NCBI GenBank assembly: GCA_000697665.1
Contig: KL197739.1
Span: forward strand, 105,822 to 169,821
Length of the DNA: 64,000 nucleotides
Direction of reading: 5' to 3'
From: Jaapia argillacea MUCL 33604
Taxonomy: Eukaryota > Basidiomycota > Agaricomycetes > Jaapiales > Jaapiaceae
Of the stretch, positions 46,455-56,164 are shown piece after piece. The notes beneath the pieces were generated by a model, which had not been told where the DNA came from, did not search any database, and saw nothing but the letters and a program-made list of their open reading frames with translations. How positions within the stretch are numbered: position 1 is the first letter of the stretch; each line of letters begins with the position of its first letter. The position numbers and the translations under genes are program-made.

Positions 46455-47440
46455 ACTTCTCCTACCTGGATGAACTGTGAAAAAACTAGGTATATACACC
46501 AACAGCCGGGGAACGACCCCGACTTCGAAGCAACCGTCCTATGCAAGAAATATGGGCTATGTCCGATGGTCATACTGTATCACTGGGTATCTTAGGGGGT
46601 ATATCATCCTCGCCCGAGGTGTCACCCATCATCTCAAGCCTTTCCCCCCTTCCCCCCCTTTCCAGCCGCCGCCTTCTTCTTGCCCAACGCCATCCTAGCA
46701 GTCAACATCTCCGGACGAGAGGTTGCAGGTTTTGCAGCCCTTTCCTCTACCCACTTCATCGCTTTTTCCATCTCCGGATCCCTCTTCTTCGAACAAGTAG
46801 AGGCGGAACTCGGGCAAAAACCCGCGTCGTGGTCTTGAGTGAGGCTCCCATCGGCCTACATGACAATAAAAGCAGGTGAAGACTAGCAAGAACGGGGGAA
46901 TGAGGCTGACGTACATTGGAGTAGGTGCAGAAGAAATCGTTGGCGTCTTCACCCGGGAAAGCTGGGTAAGAACAGAAGATGGTGGTACCGTCGTTGTTGT
47001 TGCTGGCGAGTGGGAAACCTGCTTCATCTGCACCAGGGCAGGAATAGCAGCTGTATCGGAGAGGGTGGGGTGGGGTCAGCCACCAATGTGTAGCTATGAG
47101 GGGTCGGAGTATGATGAACGTACGAAGGTGAGCCTGAAGGAGCCCTTGGTGCGACGGCTGCGAAGACTGGTAGCGAACAAGCTACGAGGATGAATGCGAC
47201 GATGGATAACATTGTGGTTAAGTGGTGAGGAAGGGGGGTGCCAAGGGTAGGAAGTGAAGAGGAGTGAGGATGGGTATTCCGAAGGCGGTCAGGCTTTTTA
47301 TTCACTGGGTGGAAGGGTATGCATCATGTTAGTTGAGAACGAAATTGGTGGCTAACTGGATTGTTACTTGCTCGATACCTCCGCGAGTAATTCCTCGTTC
47401 ATAGACATGGATTTCCACTTTCCGCCTGGTCATTTTGTCC
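46455..47440. repeat. Segmental duplication, intact unit
   Basis: Partner of the block at 44770-45610. It holds the intact secreted-protein gene copy B. The homology ends shortly before the kinase relic. Confidence 0.72.
46634..47212 (-). CDS. Small secreted cysteine-containing protein, copy B
   Basis: Starts MLSIVAFILVACSLPVFAAV at 47212 (signal peptide), then APRAPSGSPS. Splicing as in copy A gives CPGADEAGFPLASNNNDGTT and FCSYPAFPGEDANDFFCTYS. The last exon reads DGSLTQDHDAGFCPSSASTC, then KKRDPEMEKAMKWVEERAAK and a Lys/Gly-rich end, with the stop at 46634-46636. It differs from copy A at only a few positions per exon. The three-exon layout and donor/acceptor positions are the same. Together with copy A it shows that this secreted protein is maintained under constraint. 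Function unknown. Confidence 0.87.
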
Positions 47441-47559
47441 CGTATGTGCCCAGCACAAGCATATATTCAGGTCCATGGAGCAAACACTGGCGGGGACATA
47501 GGGTCTATGAGGCAGACTCGGTGATTGGCTTCATCCCGATCAAATACGACTTTACTTCG

Positions 47560-48160
47560 GGTTAACCAAGTCGCAGACGGATTGCTGCATTTGCATCGGA
47601 AGCACGTAGTCCACGGTGACCTCAAAGCGGTCAGTTTCGCCATGCCGTCCTCTTCGTTTGCCTGAACTCATCTTTTCCAGAATAACATGCTTGTTGACGA
47701 TAATGGTATAGCAATTTTAGCAGATCTTGGTCGCTCTAAGTTGTTCGGATACAGTGGATACACGACAAGGCTGGCAGTTTCGGGGAGATACTAATCACTC
47801 GAAGTAATGTTCGAAACCTTTGATGATCGGCTTGAAGGGGTTCCTAATACCATGTTGACACAGCAAAGCGATATCTGTGGCTTTGCCGTGACTGCTGTGG
47901 AGGTAAGATGGTCCCTCAGTTTCTTGACGATCTAGTCGGCTCATATTCCTAATAGATTCCCGGCGGTCGCATACCTAATTGGTATCTCAGAAACGAAGCA
48001 ATGGTGGTCGTTCAACTTTCCCAGAAAAAGATGTTACAGAGGGAACAGTATATTGAGATAACAGATCTTCAATGGTCATTCTTGGAGACTCTATGGGCAT
48101 TGCAACCCGAAAAGCGCCCGGACATGCGCTCCGTGGTTGCGGGCCTCAAAAATATCCATG
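47560..48160 (+). pseudogene. Truncated Ser/Thr-type protein kinase fragment
   Basis: Catalytic-loop text VADGLLHLHRKHVVHGDLKA (about 47570-47628) splices over a short intron (gtcagt ... ccag) to NNMLVDDNGIAILADLGRSK. So the HxD and N of the catalytic loop are present, and DLG replaces DFG. The frame then meets a TAA at about 47792 right after VSGRY, where the activation segment should continue. Later text (SDICGFAVTAVE, WALQPEKRPDMRSVVAGLKN) is the C-lobe of the same domain. No N-lobe (Gly loop, VAIK) precedes it. Hence a 5'-truncated, stop-containing relic, of the kinase type expanded in agaricomycetes. A sequencing error at the stop would not restore the missing N-lobe. Confidence 0.7.
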
Positions 48161-49147
48161 TGTCTACCTACCCCCGTGTACCTGGACATTCTTCCTCCTA
48201 TGTCGACCCCGGAGATAGCCCATCCGATAGTCGTTACCCGCGTCAGGCAGCTCCTCCGGGCGGTGTTTCCGGACAACTCTCCTCGAGGCAGTCCACTCAT
48301 GCCAAGGAGACGTACACACCATCCTTGAGCTTACTACTTCAACCTCTGCCGTTGTCAAGTCGTTCATGTTCGCAGAATTACCCTACCCTTCCGCTCAACG
48401 CGACTCACGGGATGATGCATACTACTCTGACAGTCGTTTGCCACCACAAAGCGTGCCACGCCCTTTGGCTACTCGACGAGAATCCGAGTTCCGCCCTGCT
48501 CAATGAAGTCGGTACCCACCGCAATCCAGCTCACAGGCCTATCATCGTGGTTGAGCGTGTACACGTCAGTAAATTCGCCAGGTGGTACGAGTTGGCTTGG
48601 ATCAATCCATATTCCATACCTCACGTTTTCCTTGACGCAGACGGGCCTTCTTCCATATCTTCGTTCGTTACTTCCAGAATCTCATGTTCTGTGGATAGTC
48701 TTCTATGCCTCGCGAGGTCGACTCTCTTTCTCACCCGATTCCCTCCGTATTTCTAGTATACTGACTTCGCTCGTCGCGACCGTCCCACCATCTGAATACT
48801 ATGCATATACACGAAGATGGTTAGGTACGCGACCATCCACGGCACATAGCTCCGAGGCTCTGCGTGAACATTTGGTGGGCCGGATCCACAGCAGCCATGC
48901 ATTTCCTCCGCAGCGCCCGAATGGAGAAGACTTGTATTATTTGTAACAATCGACATCATCTACTGGGAAGTCGTACAACACTACGGTAACGAGATTTGTA
49001 CAGAAACAAGAAACATACAAGAGAGGACGGTGATACTGAACATAGAAACATAGAAACATCAAAAAGTCATATAGCAATGTGATAGCAACGAAAGTGACAA
49101 AACAAAGGGGACATCATGAAAACTACGACAGTCAAGCATCTCTAATC
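48161..49147. other. Stretch without a supported gene
   Basis: The long plus-strand frame 48001-48756 is only partly explained by the kinase relic, and the rest has no recognisable domain. The frame 48503-48946 overlaps it. The 3' end of the downstream minus-strand gene lies at the right edge. Confidence 0.4.
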
Positions 49148-49954
49148 TCAAGTAGGGACAGTACCTCCTTCAATATCCCTGGCAGTGTTGAGATGAGATG
49201 GGACAACGGAGTGCTCCCACATCAAAAGGCCCAAGAAAGCGGTGGCGACCGTAGCCAACATGATGGTGAATGCAGCGAATGGCCTCGGCGTAGCGTAACC
49301 GAATTCGAGAGCCACTGCGACAATGAGTCCCAGCTTTGGAATGGCGTTAAGCGCAGCAAATACAGGTATGCCGATGGTATTGATGCGAGCCTAAACAATG
49401 ATCAACCCGAGGCCAATACAGAAGGAGCGGGAGCGAAACAGACCTTGACGATGTTGAGGGTAGGGTCGTGGAAAGCATACTTGAGTAGCAAGGCATAGAG
49501 GGTTAACCCAGCAGAAGCTGCAGTCACGTCGGATTTCACGACTTGCGCCCTATATGTAATAGCCATAAGTTCTGCGTCGCGGAAACGAGAGAAGGGGAGT
49601 TAACATACCCCAAGACAGCAGATAACTAGAGGCGAAGAATTGGCGAATTGCAGTCTATTGACTTGAGTGGAAAGCACTTACCCCGGCCAAGATATAGTTA
49701 CCCTGAGAGACGATGTCGTTCATGGTACGGAGGACGACATCGTCGCTTGAGGAGCGTAGGCCTTGATATTTGTCCAAGTCGACGAGGTTGTGCATAACAG
49801 AGAGGAGGAGGGATATACACGACTGCAAGCAAGGCGACCAGGACATAGTAAAGGTGGGATTGGGGGGCGCGAGTATGCATCGCTCCGGTGAACTTGGTGG
49901 TTTTTTTAAATGGAAGTCGGCCGTGAAAAGCATGGGCGCCAGTCCCGGCGCCAA
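49148..49954 (-). CDS. Small multi-pass membrane protein of unknown function
   Basis: The conserved-looking part starts MHNLVDLDKYQGLRSSSDDV near 49800 and continues VLRTMNDIVSQGNYILAG. Splicing at a gtaagt donor (about 49678) leads to a 17-nt exon (LSAVLG) and then AQVVKSDVTAASAGLTLYAL. The next exon reads RINTIGIPVFAALNAIPKLG, LIVAVALEFGYATPRPFAAF and TIMLATVATAFLGLLMWEHS, with the stop at 49148-49150. I count about four hydrophobic helices. I do not recognise the family. The N-terminus is uncertain: the frame is open up to an ATG at 49954, but internal ATGs near 49846 or 49795 are equally plausible. Confidence 0.6.
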
Positions 49955-50832
49955 AAACAGCGGGAGGTGCCGACTGGGGGCGCCAACGACAAGTTCGGAG
50001 GAACCTTCCCGACTCCGAGCAGTGTTCTGGAATTTGGGGTCAAAGTCGTGTGCGCATTATAGAGCCTTCGCAGGGGACCTGGTCACACATGCCGTGTGGT
50101 AGACAATATCACCCCAATCAGGCTTCCTCGTCGCCCTCGAATGACACCCAGCGACGTCTGCAGGACTGCAACTCCAGTACGACTGACGCAGATTAAAAGT
50201 TCGCCCTAACGGCCCTGAGAGAATGGGTTCACTCTGGGCTTGCCAGGATTCGTAACCCTCATCAAACAGCCTGATGGGTTCAAACCCAGATGCTTGCATT
50301 GGCTTCCTCGAAGTTGAGTTTCTCATCGGGAAAAAACCAAATAAACTCAAACATACATGTTCCTCCTCCGTCTCACGAAATCAACCTTCCACGTTGATGA
50401 CTTCATCCGCCCCAGGCCCCAGGGTATAAGTATCGGAATTTGACGATAATATCCTCGTTAATGCGACTCAAAGATAAGAAGGTCATGGCTTCTGCAGTCG
50501 AACTTTATCGGCGACCCGAACATCTTCTGTAGCCAACTATGAAGTGGGTTAGGTCGGGAGAAGGAAGAAAGGGTGGACGAGATTCTTATGTCGATGGGTG
50601 CAAAGAAACTCTGAGGTGGTTGTAAGTGATCTGGGCTCCGATCCCTTTGAATTCGTCGAGTCGCCTCTTGGCTCCCAATTCAGGCCGTTTCGACAGCTGG
50701 ACGGGAATCCAGATATATTCTATGGTATAACTCATAAGTATCACGTATTAGAATACAACAAGAATGGAAAGTAACGGTAAGAGGGTATCCAAAAGTCAAC
50801 AGAAATATGAACTCCAATGGAAATTCCGCCTA
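49955..50832. other. Intergenic stretch with dispersed repeat copy 2
   Basis: No gene supported. Positions 50275-50550 resemble the repeat at 46020-46370. Confidence 0.45.
50275..50550. repeat. Diverged dispersed repeat, copy 2
   Basis: Partner of 46020-46370; same orientation, shared blocks as listed there. Confidence 0.5.
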
Positions 50833-51201
50833 TCAGAATATACCCCGCCGGCCATAGTTGTATCTATGGGTACCCGTTCGCATACCGGATCTACGTGATC
50901 CGAAACAATTGCAGCAAAGGATGTCGAGGATAACGTCGATTATCGTTACTATGACCTGATGGAAGGCGGATGGGGCGTGAGTGATAATGGTAAGGACTCG
51001 GAGGAAGGCTCGGAGGAGGGTGAGAGGGAGAACAACGTACGGTTACAATGGCAGAAACGATTATCATGATGACATCTGCTATAGCCATGATGATAGCATT
51101 GATACCATTTCCGATGGCAGAGACGATAGCGCCCTGTAGAAGAATTGATCCAGACGCTTAGCCCCCAACTCTCGCGATTAACGGTAGGTGGAACGTACCA
51201 T
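50833..51201 (-). CDS. Hydrophobic Cys-Cys micropeptide, copy 1 (ATG-only first exon)
   Basis: A spliced 72-aa protein. Exon 1 is only the ATG (51199-51201), followed by gtacgt. Exon 2 is 51041-51133 (93 nt) and exon 3 is 50833-50955; all phases are 0. The protein begins MGAIVSAIGNGINAIIMAIA, continues ADVIMIIVSAIVT, then VIVTIIDVILDILCCNCFGS and RRSGMRTGTHRYNYGRRGIF. One long Ile/Val/Ala-rich helix with small residues spaced every 3-4 positions is followed by CCxCFG and an Arg-rich tail. A TATA-like AGTATAAAT lies at about 51280-51288, about 80 bp before the ATG. Membrane insertion, with the cysteines possibly acylated, is my inference. Two paralogues sit next to it; function unknown. Confidence 0.85.
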
Positions 51202-51280
51202 CTTTATTAGTCGTTGGGAGAGCACGAGAGGCTAGACCAGGTGGGAATTTGGGATGAGTGTCAGTGAGGGGGATGGATAG

Positions 51281-51287
51281 ATTTATA
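51281..51287 (-). promoter_or_regulatory. TATA-like element of micropeptide copy 1
   Basis: Reads TATAAAT on the minus strand, about 80 bp upstream of the ATG-only exon. Confidence 0.5.
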
Positions 51288-51615
51288 CTTCCCCGCCCAA
51301 CGCTGGTCGCCGCTATGTGGTCGTGACATCATCGTCCATGACGTCAGGCGGAATTCCCTTAACCTTGACACCACCAAGCGGCTCACGGTCCTGACTGCCG
51401 GCGCTGAAAAATATGGGAAACACAATAGTAGACGCGAAAGATTGAGCAGTCAACAGTCAAACAATACTTCGTATTCAGATAACGATACAATCAAATCGTG
51501 TCTCCTAGGAGTCGGATGTACATTAAAGTCACAGTGGCGTTAGGGTATACAGTGACGAATTTATCTTAAGGTCGTAAATGGGTACATAGTGAAGGAAGTG
51601 GTCGGTGCGACAGCT

Positions 51616-51974
51616 TTAGTAGGTCGCAGCGGTACCACGTCCGTAGCCCCAGTTGTATCTGTGACGACCGGTGCGCATACTGGATCGGCGTGTGCCGAAG
51701 CAGTTGCAACACAAGATGTCGAGGATCACGTCGATGATGGTGACGATGATCTGCGAGGGCGGATGAAATGTCAGCGAATTTGAATGAATGCAGAGGAGGC
51801 AGAGAGCGTACCGTAACGATAACAGAGACGATTGTCATTATGACATTGGCAATAGCGGAGATGACAGCGTTGATGGCACCGCCGATAGCAGAGAAGATAG
51901 CGCCCTAAATCGCAAAAAGACACACAGTTAGAAGAGAGATGGCGGGAAGGCGCCAGGAACCAGGAACTCACCAT
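51616..51974 (-). CDS. Hydrophobic Cys-Cys micropeptide, copy 2 (ATG-only first exon)
   Basis: 76 aa from three exons: 51972-51974 (ATG only, donor gtgagt), 51812-51904 (93 nt) and 51616-51750. All phases are 0. The protein reads MGAIFSAIGGAINAVISAIA, NVIMTIVSVIVT, IIVTIIDVILDILCCNCFGT, then RRSSMRTGRHRYNWGYGRGT and AATY. It differs from copy 1 mainly in the first helix half and the tail, while the IVTIIDVILDILCCNCFG core is unchanged. It lies in the same orientation as copy 1, with 414 bp between the start of copy 1 and its own stop. It is divergent from copy 3, with 606 bp between the starts. The strength of conservation across three copies argues that these are real genes. Confidence 0.88.
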
Positions 51975-52063
51975 GATTGAAAGTTTGGTTGGTTGGTTAG
52001 GTGGTAGATGTGGGGTGATTTGGTTTTTCGATGAGATGGGGAAAGAGCGGGGAGTGCGAGGAG

Positions 52064-52071
52064 CTTTTATA
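52064..52071 (-). promoter_or_regulatory. TATA box of micropeptide copy 2
   Basis: Reads TATAAAAG on the minus strand, about 90 bp upstream of the copy 2 ATG. Confidence 0.65.
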
Positions 52072-52453
52072 CCTCTCGAACCACGTCGAACGAAACTCCT
52101 CTACATATCTATGACATCTACTGACATCAGCCAGGCAAGAAATTTGTGTGGACGTCGAGCATGCAACACAAGGAAATGGTGGCAGGTCGGAAGCGATATG
52201 ACGTCGCTGGGGAACGCGTGACGTCACGCGAAATTCTCATTGTTCGCCACTCCTCCTCCTCGTGAACTGGCCACGAGGATAACCATGATGCTCCTCTAAA
52301 CTCCAGCCGCAGTAACGCCTGCACAGCTATGCGACGTCATACAGCCCACCTGGCCTGGGTCGGAGCATCCCTGAATCTGAGTTCACCACGGCACACCTTA
52401 GTCCGAGCTCGGCCCTTAATTCTCCAAGTCGTCATCGCTTGGGTGCAGAGTTG

Positions 52454-52460
52454 TATATAA
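52454..52460 (+). promoter_or_regulatory. TATA box of micropeptide copy 3
   Basis: TATATAA on the plus strand, about 120 bp upstream of the copy 3 ATG. With the copy 2 TATA box it frames a divergent promoter. Confidence 0.65.
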
Positions 52461-52580
52461 GACCTTCTCCGCACTCCAAAACAAATTATCTCCAACGCTT
52501 CCCCTATACCTGATACGAACAACTCTCCAGCAACAAACACCGTTTCTAAACCTTTTCGACCCTCCCAAAACAATACAAAC

Positions 52581-52930
52581 ATGGTAGGCATCACCGCCCG
52601 CATGCTCCTATCGCTGTGTCGCTGACGACGTCTCCTTTTACAGGGCTCAATATTCTCTGCTATCGGCGGCGCCATCAACGCCATCATCTCCGCCATTGCC
52701 AATGTCATCATGACAATCATTTCTGCCATTGTTACCGTAAGCCTCCCATCTTGACGCATCTCCTCAACTCGAGACTGACACATTGGTTGGGCTGTGAATA
52801 GATTATTGTCACAATCATTGACGTCATCCTCGACATTATCTGCTGCAGATGCTTCGGCTCTCGCAGATCAGGCAGACGTACAGGAACGCATCGATTTGGT
52901 CGTAACCGCGGCGTGGGCTCGACGTACTAA
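52581..52930 (+). CDS. Hydrophobic Cys-Cys micropeptide, copy 3 (ATG-only first exon)
   Basis: 74 aa from exons 52581-52583 (ATG only, donor gtaggc), 52644-52736 (93 nt) and 52802-52930. All phases are 0. The protein reads MGSIFSAIGGAINAIISAIA, NVIMTIISAIVT, IIVTIIDVILDIICCRCFGS, RRSGRRTGTHRFGRNRGVGS and TY. The introns are 60 and 65 nt with good GT/AG ends. The helix part is nearly the same as in copy 2; the tail is more Arg-rich. The hydrophobic N-terminal region lacks a signal-peptidase site followed by a polar domain, so an integral or peripheral membrane location fits better than secretion. Unspliced translation from this ATG stops at once, which is why the gene is invisible to ORF finding. 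Confidence 0.88.
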
Positions 52931-53471
52931 GTTGTCGTGCCTATGTTGGTTCCCAAGCCTGTCCATGTTCGATGACCCCTATACCCTACTTTACCCGGCA
53001 TCTAATGAGTAGACACGACGCTATTGTATCTTTATCACATATACGGACTCTCACCTTTACGATTAGTTGTATTGCTAGCATCTAGTTGACGACGCATTTA
53101 CTGGTAGTTACGAATTTGATGAAACATGGTTCGCGTTGTCCTGCCTTGACGTCACTGCTAACCGGATGGCCATCTCTCGCACGGTGGTTTTATGGTTGTT
53201 TTCTTCAATCCCTCCATTCCCATCGTCAAAGGCCTTCATTGTCTCGTTTCATGTTTTTGGGGACTCTTTATGCTCCTTTTTCAATACCCTTTGAGCCTCC
53301 ATATTATGACCCTTTGATCAACATGTCACGACTTCCAAGAGATCTGTTGTTTTAATATCCCTCGAACCCAGCGCTCTGTGTCCCTCGTGATCCTCAGACA
53401 AGTTGGGCGCCCTCAGTTGCGTTGACCGCCAGCCCTCATATATACGACCTCACCAACAAACTCCCTGCATT
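52931..53471. other. Upstream region of F-box gene 1, part of a tandem unit
   Basis: Text here recurs upstream of the second F-box gene: TTGACGACGCATTTACTGGT near 53086 against TTGACGACGCCTTTACTTGT near 55605, and GCCTTCATTGTCTCGTTTCA near 53232 against GCCTTCATTGTCTCATCTCA near 55911. So the promoter was duplicated with the gene. No other gene seen. Confidence 0.6.
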
Positions 53472-55159
53472 ATGATCCAGTATCACGCACTCCAGATCGC
53501 AGAGATCATCCTCGAGATAGTCCGACATGTCTCTCGCACTTCACGGTCACGCAAGGCAGACTTGGCCGCATTGGCGCGTTGCTGTCGATCGTTCAAAGAA
53601 CAAGCCCTCGACCTACTCTGGTCGGACATGGATTATGTTGAGCCACTCTTGAAACTCGTACCTGCCCTCTCGGTGTGGTATCATCCACTCGGATCTCGCA
53701 TAGTTCGCTGTTACGTATGTCACCCCTTCCCGAGTCATAACTGTCCCCTCTGCTGATCATGTTCTCCCCAGAAACTCGACAGACCTACCACGCCCTGCGA
53801 TTGGGTTAGGTTTGACTACTATGCCAGGCGAATTTCGTCCCTCACGAACCCTCTGTACGGTTCCCGAGATATCTGCTGTGCAGAAGTGTTCATCCATCTC
53901 AGAAGGGATGGGGGAGCCGCCCTCCTGCCTAGGCTTCGGTCGTTGGTATGGTACCAACCCGAAAAAATTCCGTTCACTGGCAAGACGCTCTTGGAAGCGC
54001 TGAGCTTGTGCCCAAGTTCTCTTACCAAGTTACATATCTCTGGTGACGATGGGTGCCCCGATGATGGCGGTTGGCAGGATGATCCATTGTTCGATGCATT
54101 AATCGAAATGCTCCCAGATTGTCTACCCCGATTGCAGAGTTTTAAAGCTTCAGGCGGTCTACCCGCTTGTCTTTTCGATTTTGTGGGTCGATTTTCCGAC
54201 CTCCGACACTTCGATAATAATCATGTTTTCTCCCCGGATTCTTCCATCCTCTCAGAGGGGTTACGAAGTCTTTCCAGGCTCCCTCGACTCGAATCTCTCT
54301 CGTTGCACGACGTCGATAGGGAAGCCGTCTCACAGGAAGCCGTCTCACTATTCCCCTCCCCGGTCGGATTTCCATCTCTCATGCAGTTGGAGATAGGTAT
54401 GATAGGTGTAAGAGAATTCCTCTACGTCCTCAGTCTCCTCTCTCCGGGACCGTTGAAAACAATTGAAGTCGAGTCACTCTCCGTATATCTCGATGCTTCG
54501 ATTTCCTGGGCATTTAATCGCCTATCCCCCTTCACATCCCTCGAAACAATCGACATAACCACTTGGGATTGCGACCCCCACGGGGACGATTCCACTGCCT
54601 CCTTTATGTCCATTCTGGGGCCTCTACTCACGCTCCATCAATTGAGCGTCGTCAAAATCAGCTCGAGAAGCCATCATCAGATTGTCTTATCGTGGACCGA
54701 TGAAAACGTACGACAGGTCGCGTTCGCATGGCCACACCTGCGGAACTTGGAGCTCCACTTCCCAAGTGTTGGCCCATCCATCAGATCACTTGGATTCTTT
54801 GCGGACTTTTGCCCCAAGTTGCATTGGGCTTCCTTGCAGGTCACCCTCAGTGATCCCGGTGACCTGGCGACCTGCCAGAGCATCCCTCAAGCGAGCCACT
54901 CGCTTCGCTTCCTGCGGTTTCATACCGTAAATCCCCCAGATCCTTCCATCTTGGCCGACTATCTGGACCGGCTCTTCCCTTCTTTGGGGGCGTTGCAAGG
55001 CATGGACGATTCGGAGGAAGTGCTGAGATTTGTCAAGTTGCGACAATTGGAGAGGAAGATGTGCCTTTGGCGCGCTGGCAACAGTACGTGTATCGCCCCT
55101 CCATGTTCCAAACTTTGCTCATTGTGGTTATTGTAGGGTGCGCCTACCCACTCCTCTGA
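53472..55159 (+). CDS. F-box/LRR-like protein, tandem copy 1
   Basis: Exon 1 (53472-53714) encodes the F-box region: MIQYHALQIAEIILEIVRHV, DLAALARCCRSFKEQALDLL and WSDMDYVEPLLKLVPALS. Exon 2 (53772-55083) begins KLDRPTTPCDWVRFDYYARR. It carries leucine-rich text such as LSLCPSSLTKLHISGDDG, LPRLESLSLHDVDREAVS, LTLHQLSVVKISSRSHHQIV and HLRNLELHFPSVGPSIRSLG. Exon 3 (55137-55159) is short; without that last splice the frame ends at 55136. This fits the large agaricomycete F-box family with irregular LRRs, predicted SCF substrate receptors of unknown target. Compared with copy 2, this gene has one extra T near 55064 (GTGCCTTTGG against GTGCCTTGG) that changes the frame of the last about 25 residues. 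Confidence 0.82.
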
Positions 55160-56164
55160 AGTCAGAAGCTGTCATACCTTACCATGGCAGGCGTTCGGTG
55201 GACAAGGCAAAGACCTGGGTCTGCGGTGCCTGATTTTCGATAGTAGCCTCTCGTTATATTTCCGTCTCTCGCTATGTATGTGGGGTCGCTTATGGCGCCC
55301 ACACTTGGTACCCCTCTTGGTCGTATGGATTCGTGTCTTTGGGAAGCTCAATGCTTCGCGGAGTGGATGAAGAATGGAGGATTGCTCCATAAATCCACTG
55401 GCAACATATTTACCATCTACGAAGGGCCAACCCGTGTTATGTAGAATTTCTAGCTTCAGAAATACAACAAATCGAACGCTCGCCATTATACTTGCTGCTA
55501 GAGATGCCGTAACGAGTCCTGCCAGTGTTGAACCACAGGATTCCGAAGCCGGTTGTCTGGTAGCCTGAAGTTTCATCTAATCAGTTTGTATCGTTGTAAT
55601 CTAATTGACGACGCCTTTACTTGTAGTTACGGATTGATGTATATGATCTGGTCGTGTTGTTCTGCCCGATGTGATCGTGGATCAATTTATTTAATCAAAC
55701 CAGTGAATCAAGTGGCTACTTCTTTCTCTCACACCGTTGTTCACTGCGAGATACAAACATAGAACTCATCATCATCACCTCACACCATTGTGGTCCGATT
55801 GTACGCCGCCTCCATCAAACCGCATCGTTTGTTGAGACCTGACTTGGATTCCTTTTTGTCGCTGGATGCTCTTCTCATGGAATCAACCGTTCGAGTTTCT
55901 CGGTTAAACGCCTTCATTGTCTCATCTCATGTTTATTGGGACTCAGTAGGCACTTTTACCCTCCTTCAAGACACCATATCATCGCCTTTGGCATGTCACC
56001 GCTTCCGAGAGATCTGTTTTTGTTTCCCGTCTAGACTTCGTTTCTCCTGTTTAAATACCCCTCGAACTCTCCAGGTTCTCAGACAAGCTAGGCACCCACA
56101 GTTGCGTTGACCGCAAAGCCTCATCTATACAACTTCTCCACCAGACGCCCTCTCTTCCTGCATT
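55160..56164. other. Spacer between tandem F-box genes
   Basis: About 1 kb. Holds the 3' flank of copy 1 and the promoter of copy 2, both duplicated elsewhere in the array. The block GTTGAACCACAGGATTCCGA near 55528 recurs near 58330 and 58400. No separate gene. Confidence 0.55.

Noticed and set aside
48001-48756. 251-codon plus-strand frame
   Set aside because: Only its first part matches the kinase relic; the remainder has no recognisable domain and overlaps other frames.
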